From NCBI RefSeq assembly GCF_002795245.1, contig NZ_PGVG01000041.1:1-64000 (forward strand): a DNA stretch of 64,000 nt, given 5' to 3'. The DNA comes from Bradyrhizobium forestalis. Lineage in GTDB: Bacteria; Pseudomonadota; Alphaproteobacteria; Rhizobiales; Xanthobacteraceae. A program made the position numbers and the translations under genes. The notes beneath the pieces are model-generated. The model was not told where the DNA came from. It made no database searches and saw only the letters and a program-made list of their open reading frames with translations. Positions 1-8,229 of the stretch are shown here, piece by piece (within the stretch, counting starts at the first letter, position 1; every line of letters begins with the position of its first letter).

Positions 1-80
1 TCCTCGCTCGAGCGCCCCGCGGCAATCGCAGCCCAGAACGGCCTACAACTCTCTCGCAGAATTCCTTGGGACCGCGTCAT
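1..80 (-). mobile_element. IS30-type transposase gene, 5' end only (cut by window edge)
   Basis: A minus-strand reading frame starts with ATG at 80 behind a near-perfect Shine-Dalgarno (AAAGGAGG, complement of 86-93) and runs off the left edge open. The 26 visible residues (MTRSQG... ending AAGRSSE) resemble the N-terminus of IS30-family transposases as I remember them from Bradyrhizobium, where the phrase 'FWxAIAAGRSSE' precedes a helix-turn-helix. Only the first part is visible, so the DDE domain and the far inverted repeat cannot be seen. The near end of the element probably lies between about 95 and 127, where sequence of a chromosomal palindromic repeat begins abruptly. Confidence 0.6.
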
Positions 81-126
81 CGCAACCTCCTTTGTCAAGG
101 TGTTGCAACGACCGATTGAATTCGCC

Positions 127-203
127 CAGTATTCCAGAGACGCCGGTTTGATGCGGAGAAGCCGCGGCGTACTGGATGCCCCGGTCAAGCCGGGGCATGA
201 CAG
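127..203. repeat. Partial palindromic intergenic repeat (right part)
   Basis: The stretch carries the hairpin GCCCCGGTCAAGCCGGGGC preceded by a CAGTATTCC segment. It matches the right two thirds of the complete copy at 2070-2186. The left hairpin arm (CGCCCGGCTTGACCGGGCG in the complete copy) is missing and is replaced by the transposase-side sequence, which suggests the insertion sequence split this repeat. Confidence 0.7.
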
Positions 204-351
204 CGGAGAAGGTGACGAAATCCTCGGCGCAGTGAAGCAGCCGTCTGATCCGGCCTGGCTCATTCACCAGGCAAATTTCCTGATCCGCTTCGGCGCAAAT
301 TCCGCTATTGAGGGACGCGGCAATCGATCCGTCCCGCCCGCGCGTGATTCA

Positions 352-1269
352 ATGCAGCTTTACCTTCCGATCGCCGATCTTCCGGTCAACGTCTTCCTGG
401 TGCTGGCGATGGGCGCAGCGGTCGGCTTCGTGTCCGGCATGTTCGGCATCGGCGGCGGCTTCCTGATGACGCCGCTGCTGATCTTCATCGGCATCACGCC
501 GGCGGTGGCGGTCGCCTCCGTCGCGAGCCACATCGCGGCCTCGTCCTTTTCCGGCGCCCTCTCCTACTGGCGACGGCGCGCGATCGATCCGGCGCTGGCG
601 AGTGTTCTCTTGTGCGGCGGCGTGACCGGGACGACGCTCGGCGTGTGGACCTTCACGCAGCTGCGCGCGCTCGGCCAGCTCGATCTGATGATCGCGCTCT
701 CCTACGTCGTGCTGCTCACCACGGTCGGCAGCCTGATGTTCTCCGAGGGCCTGCGCGCGTTGATGCGGACCCGGCACGGTGCGCTGCCGCCACGCCGCAC
801 GCACAGCTGGATCCATGGCCTGCCGCTGAAGATGCGGTTCAAGCGCTCGAAGATCTACCTCTCGGTCATCCCCGTGTTGATTGTCGGCACCGTGATTGGC
901 TTCATCGGCGCCATCATGGGCATCGGCGGCGGCTTCATCCTGGTGCCGATCATGATCTATCTCTTGAGGGTACCGACCTCGACGGTGATCGGGACATCGA
1001 TGGTGCTCACGCTGGTCACGATGCTGTTCGCGACCATGCTGCACGCCGTGACAAATCACCTCGTCGACGCCGTGCTGGCGCTGATCCTGATGGTCGGCGG
1101 CGTCACCGGCGCGCAGTTCGGCGCCCGCGCCGGTCAGAAGATCCGCGGCGAGCAGCTGCGGCTGCTGCTCGGCTTGCTCATCCTCTCCGTCGGCGTTCGC
1201 TTCGCGATCGAGCTCGTGATCCGCCCCGAGGACCTCTTCACCATCCGCGAGCTGGGAGTGAGCGGATGA
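352..1269 (+). CDS. TauE/SafE family sulfite/organosulfonate exporter-like membrane protein
   Basis: Predicted 305-residue inner-membrane permease of the TauE/SafE (DUF81) family, whose members export sulfite, sulfoacetate and related small anions. The family's duplicated glycine motif is visible twice: GIGGGF at residues 32-37 and again at 190-195, each at the start of one half of the protein. Several long hydrophobic segments surround them. I chose the ATG at 352; an in-frame extension back to 100 is only translated repeat DNA and has no membrane character. The stop overlaps the next start by four bases (ATGA), so the two genes are very likely cotranscribed. The exported substrate cannot be read from sequence. 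Confidence 0.88.
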   Translation: MQLYLPIADLPVNVFLVLAMGAAVGFVSGMFGIGGGFLMTPLLIFIGITPAVAVASVASHIAASSFSGALSYWRRRAIDPALASVLLCGGVTGTTLGVWTFTQLRALGQLDLMIALSYVVLLTTVGSLMFSEGLRALMRTRHGALPPRRTHSWIHGLPLKMRFKRSKIYLSVIPVLIVGTVIGFIGAIMGIGGGFILVPIMIYLLRVPTSTVIGTSMVLTLVTMLFATMLHAVTNHLVDAVLALILMVGGVTGAQFGARAGQKIRGEQLRLLLGLLILSVGVRFAIELVIRPEDLFTIRELGVSG

Positions 1270-2036
1270 TGCGCGCAGCTCTCGCCATCGTTCTCGTCCT
1301 GCTGCTCGGCGGCGCTGCGCGGGCCGAGCGGCTGATCGTGTCGGTCTCCAACCATCGCGTCACGGTGACGCCGAACTATTCCGGCGAGGAGCTGGTGTTG
1401 TTCGGCTCGGTCGAGCGAGATGCGACGACGCCGGCCGACCGCACGGCTTACGATCTCGTCGTCACCGTGATCGGCCCGCGCGCCGACATGGTGACGCGGC
1501 GCAAGGAGCGTACCTTCGGCATCTGGATCAACACCGACTACCGGCAATTCCTGCAGGTGCCGAGTTATCTCGCGCTGTTCGCCAACCGCCCCTTCGATGC
1601 GATCACGTCGCCCGAGATCGCACGGCGACAGCAGATCGGGCTCAACAACGTGCTGCTGACGCAGCGGGTCGGCGGCGACTACGCCGACGTGGTGCCGAAC
1701 GATGCGTTCCGCTCGGCTTTCATTCGCCTGCGCACTCAGCGCGGGCTCTATCGCGAGGATTCGAGCGCGGTGACGTTCCTGACGCCGACCCTGTTCCGTA
1801 CCGGCATTCCGCTGCCGGCAGAGGTGCCGATCGGGACCTATGAGATCGAGATCAAGCTGTTCGCGAACGGTGCGTTCATCGGCAAGACCGAGACCGCGTT
1901 CGAGATCGTCAAAGTCGGTTTCGAGCAGTTCGTCGCGACGACGGCGCGGCAGAACGGGCTGATCTACGGCCTCGCCACCGCGGCGATGGCGCTGATGACG
2001 GGCTGGATGGCGTCGATCGTGTTCAGGAAGGATTAG
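1266..2036 (+). CDS. TIGR02186-type alphaproteobacterial membrane-anchored protein
   Basis: A 256-residue protein with an N-terminal signal peptide (about residues 1-19, ending near ARA) and one C-terminal hydrophobic segment near residues 230-250, so it is probably periplasmic and tail-anchored. The body, with phrases such as ITVTPNYSGEELVLFGSV, resembles the TIGR02186 family of predicted transmembrane proteins, which I recall as usually adjacent to a TauE/SafE gene. The ATGA overlap with the upstream permease supports the start at 1266 and a shared function, perhaps as an accessory subunit of the exporter. That role is inferred from pairing only. Confidence 0.8.
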   Translation: MMRAALAIVLVLLLGGAARAERLIVSVSNHRVTVTPNYSGEELVLFGSVERDATTPADRTAYDLVVTVIGPRADMVTRRKERTFGIWINTDYRQFLQVPSYLALFANRPFDAITSPEIARRQQIGLNNVLLTQRVGGDYADVVPNDAFRSAFIRLRTQRGLYREDSSAVTFLTPTLFRTGIPLPAEVPIGTYEIEIKLFANGAFIGKTETAFEIVKVGFEQFVATTARQNGLIYGLATAAMALMTGWMASIVFRKD

Positions 2037-2069
2037 GTGCCGTCGCTTCGGACGCGCCGCCTTCTCCGC

Positions 2070-2186
2070 TCGTCATCGCCCGGCTTGACCGGGCGATCCA
2101 GTATCCCACAGACCTTCGTCGGTCAGCTCGCTCTCACAACAACCGCCGCGGCGTACTGGATGCCCCGGTCAAGCCGGGGCATGACA
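2070..2186. repeat. Palindromic intergenic repeat, complete copy with two hairpins
   Basis: Two GC-rich hairpins (CGCCCGGCTTGACCGGGCG near 2077-2096 and GCCCCGGTCAAGCCGGGGC near 2162-2180) face each other across a short spacer that includes GATCCAGTATCCC and its inverted partner CGTACTGGATGCC. The same unit, truncated, occurs at 127-203. The layout is that of REP/BIME-like elements; it lies between convergent genes, so it may also help transcription end. Confidence 0.8.
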
Positions 2187-2207
2187 GTTGAGGTTGTGAC
2201 GCCTTCC

Positions 2208-3119
2208 TCACGACCCCGCCTTTGCCGGCCGCGTCACCAGATAGATGCCGAGCGCGACCGGGATGATGCCGAGCAAATCGCGGGCCTCGACATGCTCGCC
2301 GAGGACGAGGAACGCGAACAGCATGCCGAGCGGCGGCATCAGGAAGTGATAGGCGCTGGCGGCGGTGGCGCCACACACTTTCAGGAGATGAAACCAGAGC
2401 CAGTAGGCGAGGATCGAGCCGCCGAGCACGAGGAAGGCGAAGGCGCCGATCAGGCTCGGCGTATAGTCGATCGCGTGGACATCGGCGAAGGTGAGCGCAA
2501 TCGGCGTCAGCACGATGCCGGCAGCGAGGTTCTGCACGCCGTTGCCGATCCACAAGGACCCCTTCGGTGCCAGCAGCTTGAACAGGATGGTGCCGGCGAC
2601 GATCGAGGCGAGCGAGGCCAGCGTGAAGACGATGCCGTGCAGGCTGTCGGTGCCGACCGACAGGCGGTGCCAGACGATCGCCGTCACGCCGATGACGCCG
2701 AGCAAGAGGCCGCTCGCCTTGCGCCAGGTCATGCCTTCGCCGAGCAGAAGCGCGGCGAGCGCCGCCGTGAACACGGGATTGGCCGAGACGATCAGGCCGC
2801 CGAGACTGGCGGAGACCGATTGCAGGCCGGTGTAGCCGAGGCCGAGATAGAGCGCGTTGTTGGCGATGCCGAGCACCGCGAAAATGGCTGCATCGCGCCA
2901 CGACAATGACCAGCCCTCGCCACGAAGCAGCGTGGCGCCCAGGATCAGAATGCCGGCGAGCGAGAAACGCGCGGCGAGCAGGATCAGCGGCGGGCAATGG
3001 GTGACGCCGATCTTGCCGGCGACGAAGGCATAGCTCCAGAGCAGGCAGAACAGCCCGATGGCGAGCGGCAGCGTATTGAAGCGGCTGCGAGGTGCGGGAA
3101 GCGAGGTGGCGAGCGACAT
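2208..3119 (-). CDS. EamA/DMT-family transporter
   Basis: A 303-residue membrane protein of the drug/metabolite transporter superfamily, with the usual about ten hydrophobic segments arranged as two EamA halves. Typical phrases are visible: LWSYAFVAGKIG near the first helix, a GEGMTWRKASGLLLGVIG loop-helix in the first half, and LGEHVEARDLLGIIPVALGIYL at the end of the second half. Family members usually export amino acids or other metabolites; the substrate here is unknown. It is divergent from a LysR-type regulator whose probable operator lies between the two genes, so that regulator likely controls it. Confidence 0.85.
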   Translation of the reverse strand: MSLATSLPAPRSRFNTLPLAIGLFCLLWSYAFVAGKIGVTHCPPLILLAARFSLAGILILGATLLRGEGWSLSWRDAAIFAVLGIANNALYLGLGYTGLQSVSASLGGLIVSANPVFTAALAALLLGEGMTWRKASGLLLGVIGVTAIVWHRLSVGTDSLHGIVFTLASLASIVAGTILFKLLAPKGSLWIGNGVQNLAAGIVLTPIALTFADVHAIDYTPSLIGAFAFLVLGGSILAYWLWFHLLKVCGATAASAYHFLMPPLGMLFAFLVLGEHVEARDLLGIIPVALGIYLVTRPAKAGS

Positions 3120-3173
3120 GAGGGCATTCTCGGATGTTTTTTCTTCTGGCCCTCGATCTAGGGATGCCGCTTG

Positions 3174-3192
3174 TCATTTGGAAATTAAATGA
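3174..3192. promoter_or_regulatory. Probable LysR-type operator in the divergent promoter region
   Basis: A perfect inverted repeat, TCATTT (3174-3179) and AAATGA (3187-3192) separated by seven bases, contains the T-N11-A pattern bound by LysR-type regulators. It lies between the starts of the EamA transporter (3119, minus) and the LysR gene (3231, plus), the usual place for such a site. The AT-rich palindrome stands out in GC-rich surroundings. Confidence 0.6.
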
Positions 3193-3230
3193 TTAACTCC
3201 GCCTCAGTGGATTTTCGAATGGAGGCGGCA

Positions 3231-4094
3231 ATGCTCGATCTCGAGCTCCTGCGCAGCTTCGTCTCGGTGGTCGAGGCCGGCGGCTTCACCCGTGCCGGCG
3301 CGCGCGTTCACCGCACGCAGTCGACCGTGAGCCAGCAGATCAAGCGGCTGGAGGAGGATGTCGGTCAGGTGCTGCTGCACCGCGACGGCAAGGACGTGCG
3401 CCCGACCGAGGCCGGCGAGCGGCTGCTCTCCTATGCGCGGCGGTTGCTCTCGCTGGCCGAGGAGGCGCGCGACGTTTTGCGCCAGCCGGGCGGCGAAGGT
3501 GCGATCCGGCTCGGCATCCCCGAGGATTTTGCGGCCTATCGGTTGGCAAAACTGCTGGGCGCGTTCTCGCGCTCGCATCCGGGGTTGCGGCTCGACGTGC
3601 GCGCCGACCAGAGCAAGCACCTCGCCCGCGATCTCGGACGCGGCGAGCTCGATCTTGCGCTCTACAAGCGCGAGGCCGGCGCGAAGGACGCGATCGCGGT
3701 GTGGCCCGAGCGGGTGCACTGGGTCACCAGCAAGAGCCACCCGGTCGACGTCGACGTGTCGTCGGTGCCGCTGATCGGCTTTCCGCTCGGCTGCATCTAT
3801 CGCGCCGGCGCCATCCACGCGCTGGAAAGCGCGGGCCGCGCCTGGCACACCGCCTACACGTCATCGAGCCTGGCCGGCATCCAGGCCGCGGTCGCCGCCG
3901 GCATGGGGCTGAGCATCCTGTCGGAGATGGCGATCCAGTCCGACCACCGCGTGCTGACGGCCAAGGACGGCTTTGCGCCAATCAACAAGACCGAGGTGGC
4001 GCTGATGGCTTCGCCGGATGCGAGCCCGGCAACGCTGCGGCTTGCGGATCGTCTCGCGGAGTTTTGCGATGCGGTGCAGAGCAAGGCGGCTTGA
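3231..4094 (+). CDS. LysR-family transcriptional regulator
   Basis: A 287-residue LysR-type regulator. The N-terminal winged helix-turn-helix is clear (MLDLELLRSFVSVVEAGGFT, then AGARVHRTQSTVSQQIKRLE), followed by a linker helix and a periplasmic-binding-protein-like effector domain from about residue 88. The ATG at 3231 is preferred because it has a GGAGG at 3220-3224; the upstream in-frame start at 3189 would overlap the operator and add non-family residues. Divergent from the EamA exporter at 2208-3119, which is the likely target. The inducer is unknown. Confidence 0.9.
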   Translation: MLDLELLRSFVSVVEAGGFTRAGARVHRTQSTVSQQIKRLEEDVGQVLLHRDGKDVRPTEAGERLLSYARRLLSLAEEARDVLRQPGGEGAIRLGIPEDFAAYRLAKLLGAFSRSHPGLRLDVRADQSKHLARDLGRGELDLALYKREAGAKDAIAVWPERVHWVTSKSHPVDVDVSSVPLIGFPLGCIYRAGAIHALESAGRAWHTAYTSSSLAGIQAAVAAGMGLSILSEMAIQSDHRVLTAKDGFAPINKTEVALMASPDASPATLRLADRLAEFCDAVQSKAA

Positions 4095-4115
4095 TTTCGC
4101 GGGACGTCAGGGCGC

Positions 4116-4361
4116 TCACTTGGCCGCGGACATCAGTTTGTCGCCGCACGCATTTGCGTAGAACTTGCCGCCGCATTGGCGCTTGATCGCGGCGCAACGG
4201 GCCGCGGGCGACGCATTCTGAGGGACCATGAAGCCGCAGCTGAGGCCGTCGGCGCTGCGACCGGATTTGCCGGCGGCAAACGCCGCGGTCGAGGCGCTGA
4301 TGCAGACGACGAGCAGGGCCGCAGTGGCGATTTCGATCAGCAGTCGCGTCAGCGGTCTCAT
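4116..4361 (-). CDS. Small secreted Cys-containing hypothetical protein
   Basis: An 81-residue protein with a convincing signal peptide (about residues 1-30, cleaved after AFAA) and a short mature part with four cysteines (C in GLSCGF, ARCAAI, RQCGGK and NACGDK). I do not recognise a named family. The even cysteine number in an exported peptide suggests disulfides. The ATG at 4361 is chosen because the signal peptide begins there; the upstream in-frame extension is not protein-like. It lies between the convergent LysR gene and the divergent glycogen phosphorylase gene. Confidence 0.6.
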   Translation of the reverse strand: MRPLTRLLIEIATAALLVVCISASTAAFAAGKSGRSADGLSCGFMVPQNASPAARCAAIKRQCGGKFYANACGDKLMSAAK

Positions 4362-4528
4362 GGGGCGTCTCCACACTGATGGCTGAATCTTCCGTAATCT
4401 AGCATCGAATCCGGGTTTCTCCGTGCTCGTCCGGGTTCCCAACTCGGCCCGTTCCTTGCATAAATTTACGCCAGCGCAGTGCACGACCGCACGGGCGACA
4501 GTTCCGATGCAAGGGCAGGACGCGTAGA

Positions 4529-7081
4529 TTGGTAAGAGTTCTTTCGACCCAGGAAGTGACGGTTTTGCAGGATTCATCGTTCCAGCCCAATTTTCCGGCC
4601 CCCGGGCAGCCCATCGACGAACTCGCGCTGGCTGAGATCAAGGGCGCGATCCTGGCGAAGCTGCGCCTTGCCATCGGCAAGGACGCGGGCATGGCGACCA
4701 GGCACGACTGGTATCAGGCCGCGGCGCTCGCGCTGCGCGACCGCATCGTGCATCGCTGGCTCACGGCCGAGAAGCACAGCTACGATGCGGGGCGCAAGCG
4801 CGTCTATTATCTCTCGCTCGAATTCCTGATCGGCCGCCTCTTCACCGACGCGCTCAACAATATGGGCCTCCTCAAGATCTTCGAGGTCGCGCTCGGCGAT
4901 CTCGGCGTCTCGCTGCCCGAGCTGCGCAAATGCGAGCCGGACGCCGCGCTCGGCAATGGCGGCCTCGGCCGCCTCGCCGCCTGCTTCATGGAGAGCATGG
5001 CGACGTTGTCGATCCCCGCGATCGGCTACGGCATCCGCTACGATTACGGCCTGTTCCGCCAGATCATCAATCAAGGCTGGCAGCAGGAGTATCCCGATGA
5101 ATGGTTGAGCTTCGGCAACCCCTGGGAATTGCAGCGGCCCGAGGTGATCTACGACGTCAATTTCGGCGGCGGCGTCGAGCATGTCGACGACAAGGGCCGC
5201 GACCGCGCGATCTGGCATCCGGGCGAGACCGTGCAGGCGATCGCCTATGACACGCCGATTGTCGGCTGGCGCGGCCAGCACGTCAACGCACTGCGGCTGT
5301 GGTCGGCGCGCTCGCCCGATCCGCTCAAGCTCGACGCCTTCAACAAGGGCGATTACGTCAGCGCCAGCGCCGAGCAGGCGCGCGCGGAGGCGATCTGCAA
5401 ATTCCTCTATCCGAACGACGAGAGCCCGGCGGGCCGCGAGCTGCGGCTGCGGCAGGAATATTTCTTCGTCTCGGCCTCACTCCAGGATCTCGTCAAGCGC
5501 CACCTCACCTCCGACGGCCAGCTGCGCAGCCTAGCGATGAAAGTTGCCGTCCAGCTCAACGACACCCATCCGTCGCTTGCCGTCACCGAGCTGATGCGGA
5601 TCCTCGTCGACCTCCACAATTTCCGCTGGGACGAGGCCTGGAAGATCACGGTCGCCACCCTCTCCTACACCAACCACACGCTGCTGCCGGAGGCACTGGA
5701 GACCTGGCCGGTTGAACTGTTCGAGCGGCTGTTGCCCCGGCATCTGGAGATCATCTACCGCATCAACGTGCAGCATCTGGCGCTCGCCGAGGCGCGCTGC
5801 CCCGGCGACATCGACTTCCGTGCCTCGGTCTCGCTGATCGACGAGAAGAGCGGCCGCCGCGTGCGCATGGGCCAGCTCGCCTTCGTCGGCTCACATCGCA
5901 TCAACGGCGTCTCGGCGATGCATTCCGACCTGATGCGCGAGACCGTGTTCCACGACCTCAACCATCTCTATCCCGGCCGCATCACCAACAAGACCAACGG
6001 CATCACCTTCCGCCGCTGGCTGATGCTGGCGAACCCGAAGCTGACCGACCTGTTGCGCGAGACCTGCGGCGAGGCCGTGCTCGACGATCCGACCCAGCTC
6101 TCGCTGATCGAGGCGCGCGCCAGCGACGTCGAATTCCAGAAGAAATTCCGCAGCGTCAAGCACCACAACAAGACGCAGCTCGCCCGCCTGATCGGCGAGC
6201 GGCTCGGCATCAAGGTCGACCCGAGCGCACTGTTCGACGTGCAGATCAAGCGCATCCATGAGTACAAGCGCCAGCTGCTCAACGTCATCGAGACGGTTGC
6301 GCTGTACCAGGCGATCAAGGACGACCCCAACGGCAATTGGGTGCCGCGGGTGAAGATCTTCGCCGGCAAGGCGGCGGCGAGCTACCGCTACGCAAAGCTG
6401 ATCATCAAGCTGATCAACGACGTCGCCGACATCGTCAACAACGATCCCGCGATCGGCGGCAAGCTCAAGGTCGTCTTCCTGCCCGACTACAATGTCAGCC
6501 TCGCCGAGGTGATCATTCCCGCCGCCGATTTGTCCGAGCAGATCTCCACCGCCGGCATGGAAGCCTCCGGCACCGGCAACATGAAGCTGGCGCTCAACGG
6601 CGCCATCACCATCGGCACGCTCGACGGCGCCAATATCGAGATCCGCGACCATGTCGGCGCCGAGAACATCGCGATCTTCGGCATGGAAGCCGGCGACGTG
6701 ATGATCCGCCGCAAGCAGGGGCTGGACGCCTCCGACGTGATCCGCAACTCGCCGAAGCTGCAGCGCGCCATCAATGCGGTCGGCGCCGGCGAGTTCTCGC
6801 CCGGCGATCCCGGCCGCTTCGAATCCATCGCGCACGCGCTGCGCTATCTCGACCATTACATGGTCAGCGCCGACTTCGATTCCTATTACGAAGCGCAGCG
6901 CAGCGTCGACGCGCGCTGGCAGGTTGCACCGGCCTGGACGCGCGCCTCCATCCTCAACGTCGCGCGCATGGCGTGGTTCTCGTCGGACCGCACCATCCGC
7001 GAATACGCCGAGGAGATCTGGAACGTGCCGGTCAACCCGACCACGCCGCTGCTGCCGGATTTGCGCGACGTCGCGGGCTGA
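4529..7081 (+). CDS. glgP: Glycogen/alpha-glucan phosphorylase
   Basis: An about 850-residue GT35 phosphorylase, which uses phosphate and pyridoxal phosphate to release glucose-1-phosphate from glycogen or maltodextrin. The family signature EASGTGNMKLALNGA is present, and its lysine (about K686) is the expected PLP Schiff-base residue. YYLSLEFLIGR near the N-terminus and NVQIKRIHEYKRQ-type sequence in the middle are also typical, and the length is normal. The start is uncertain: TTG at 4529 has AGGGCAGGA upstream, and GTG at 4556 is an in-frame alternative. No other glg genes are adjacent, so it appears to be a stand-alone copy. Confidence 0.95.
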   Translation: MVRVLSTQEVTVLQDSSFQPNFPAPGQPIDELALAEIKGAILAKLRLAIGKDAGMATRHDWYQAAALALRDRIVHRWLTAEKHSYDAGRKRVYYLSLEFLIGRLFTDALNNMGLLKIFEVALGDLGVSLPELRKCEPDAALGNGGLGRLAACFMESMATLSIPAIGYGIRYDYGLFRQIINQGWQQEYPDEWLSFGNPWELQRPEVIYDVNFGGGVEHVDDKGRDRAIWHPGETVQAIAYDTPIVGWRGQHVNALRLWSARSPDPLKLDAFNKGDYVSASAEQARAEAICKFLYPNDESPAGRELRLRQEYFFVSASLQDLVKRHLTSDGQLRSLAMKVAVQLNDTHPSLAVTELMRILVDLHNFRWDEAWKITVATLSYTNHTLLPEALETWPVELFERLLPRHLEIIYRINVQHLALAEARCPGDIDFRASVSLIDEKSGRRVRMGQLAFVGSHRINGVSAMHSDLMRETVFHDLNHLYPGRITNKTNGITFRRWLMLANPKLTDLLRETCGEAVLDDPTQLSLIEARASDVEFQKKFRSVKHHNKTQLARLIGERLGIKVDPSALFDVQIKRIHEYKRQLLNVIETVALYQAIKDDPNGNWVPRVKIFAGKAAASYRYAKLIIKLINDVADIVNNDPAIGGKLKVVFLPDYNVSLAEVIIPAADLSEQISTAGMEASGTGNMKLALNGAITIGTLDGANIEIRDHVGAENIAIFGMEAGDVMIRRKQGLDASDVIRNSPKLQRAINAVGAGEFSPGDPGRFESIAHALRYLDHYMVSADFDSYYEAQRSVDARWQVAPAWTRASILNVARMAWFSSDRTIREYAEEIWNVPVNPTTPLLPDLRDVAG

Positions 7082-7177
7082 TTTTCCGCGGCGCGGAAGC
7101 GGTGTTACCTGCGAGGTTATTGCGCAAGCCGGCGGCGGACGTGATATGACGTCCGTCATTGAAAGCCGGAAACACCA

Positions 7178-7993
7178 ATGCACGCAAAGCTCCCGCACCC
7201 CTTCGATGAGGCCACGCGCATCACCGCCGGTGACAGCAGCTGGCAGGGACACACCAGCGACGATTACTGGGCCTTTGTCGGCCCGTTCGGCGGCACCACC
7301 GCCGCAACCATCCTGCGTGCGCTGATCGAGCATCCGCAAGCCGCCGGCGATCCACTCGCCCTCACCGTCAATTATTGCGCGCCGATCGCCAAGGGGCCGT
7401 TCGATCTCGACGTGCGGCTGGTGAAGGCCAACCGCTCCAGCCAGCACTGGAGTGTCGAGCTCAGCCAAGGCGGCGGCGAGGTCGCAACGCTCGCCACCGC
7501 CGTGTTCGCCGAACGCCGGCCGTCCTGGGAGCACAGGGTGGCGAGGTGCCCGGACGCAAAGCCATTCGAGCAGACCCTGCCGTTCCCGAAGATCGCGGCG
7601 TCCTGGGCCAACCAGTACGAATTCCGCTTCGTCGAGGGCGAGATGCGGATCGGCCCGCCGCAGGCCGAGCCCGCCAGCACCTACTCGAAGATCTGGATCA
7701 GTGACCGCACGCCGCGCAAGCTCGACATGCTGTCGCTGATGGCGATGTCGGACGCCTTCTTCGGCCGCGTCTTCCACGCGCGGCGCGAGCTGGTGCCGTT
7801 CGGCACGGTGTCGCTGACGACCTATTTCCACACCGATGCCGAGGAGCTCGCGACTGAAGACATCACGCGCGTGCTCGCGACGGCCGATTCGAAGATCATG
7901 CACAAGAGCTACGGCGATCAGAACGGCGAGCTCTGGTCGCCGAACGGACGGCTGCTCGCGACCACGACGCAGATCGCGTATTTCAAGGCGTGA
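7178..7993 (+). CDS. Thioesterase-family protein (double hotdog, TesB-like)
   Basis: A 271-residue protein that looks like the tandem-hotdog acyl-CoA thioesterase family. The N-terminal half has WAFVGPFGGTTAATILRA, resembling the 'GPxGGxxAA' hotdog helix of TesB-like proteins, and the C-terminal half has LVPFGTVSLTTYFHTDAEEL followed by SYGDQNGELWSPNGRLLATT, where the last strand/loop matches the family's end. Such proteins hydrolyse acyl-CoA thioesters in the cytoplasm; chain-length preference is unknown. It follows glgP by about 95 bases on the same strand with no obvious link. Confidence 0.8.
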   Translation: MHAKLPHPFDEATRITAGDSSWQGHTSDDYWAFVGPFGGTTAATILRALIEHPQAAGDPLALTVNYCAPIAKGPFDLDVRLVKANRSSQHWSVELSQGGGEVATLATAVFAERRPSWEHRVARCPDAKPFEQTLPFPKIAASWANQYEFRFVEGEMRIGPPQAEPASTYSKIWISDRTPRKLDMLSLMAMSDAFFGRVFHARRELVPFGTVSLTTYFHTDAEELATEDITRVLATADSKIMHKSYGDQNGELWSPNGRLLATTTQIAYFKA

Positions 7994-8007
7994 GATTTCG
8001 CTCCGCT

Positions 8008-8149
8008 GTCGTCCCTGCGAACGCAGGGACCCATAACCACAGGGAGCCGTTTGGCGAAGACTAATAGTTTTCTTTTCTTCGCCGGTACGGGCACCGCACT
8101 CTCTCGATAGATCACGCGGTATGGGTCCCTGCGTTCGCAGGGACGACAC
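8008..8149. repeat. Palindromic repeat with 26-base inverted arms
   Basis: The arm at 8008-8033 (GTCGTCCCTGCGAACGCAGG plus ACCCA) is the exact reverse complement of the arm at 8124-8149. Each arm is itself a hairpin. The roughly 90-base core contains no reading frame. This is an intergenic mobile-repeat type distinct from the copies at 127 and 2070. Confidence 0.8.
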
Positions 8150-8181
8150 TGGGTATGTGGCTGACGGTCGGGCCACCAACA

Positions 8182-8209
8182 AAAAGGGCGGCCTCGCGGC
8201 CGCCCTTTT
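8182..8209. terminator. Rho-independent terminator, bidirectional, shared by pckA and the thioesterase gene
   Basis: A 12-base-pair hairpin (arms 8182-8193 and 8198-8209, loop TCGC) of AAAAGGGCGGCC and its complement has a run of A on the left and T on the right. It therefore looks like a terminator read from either direction. It lies 20 bases beyond the pckA stop on the minus strand. Confidence 0.8.
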
Positions 8210-8229
8210 GCATTCAAGACGATGGAGCC

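Noticed and set aside
100..351. N-terminal extension of the TauE/SafE protein
   Set aside because: It would translate a palindromic repeat and the IS boundary; the family begins at the ATG at 352.
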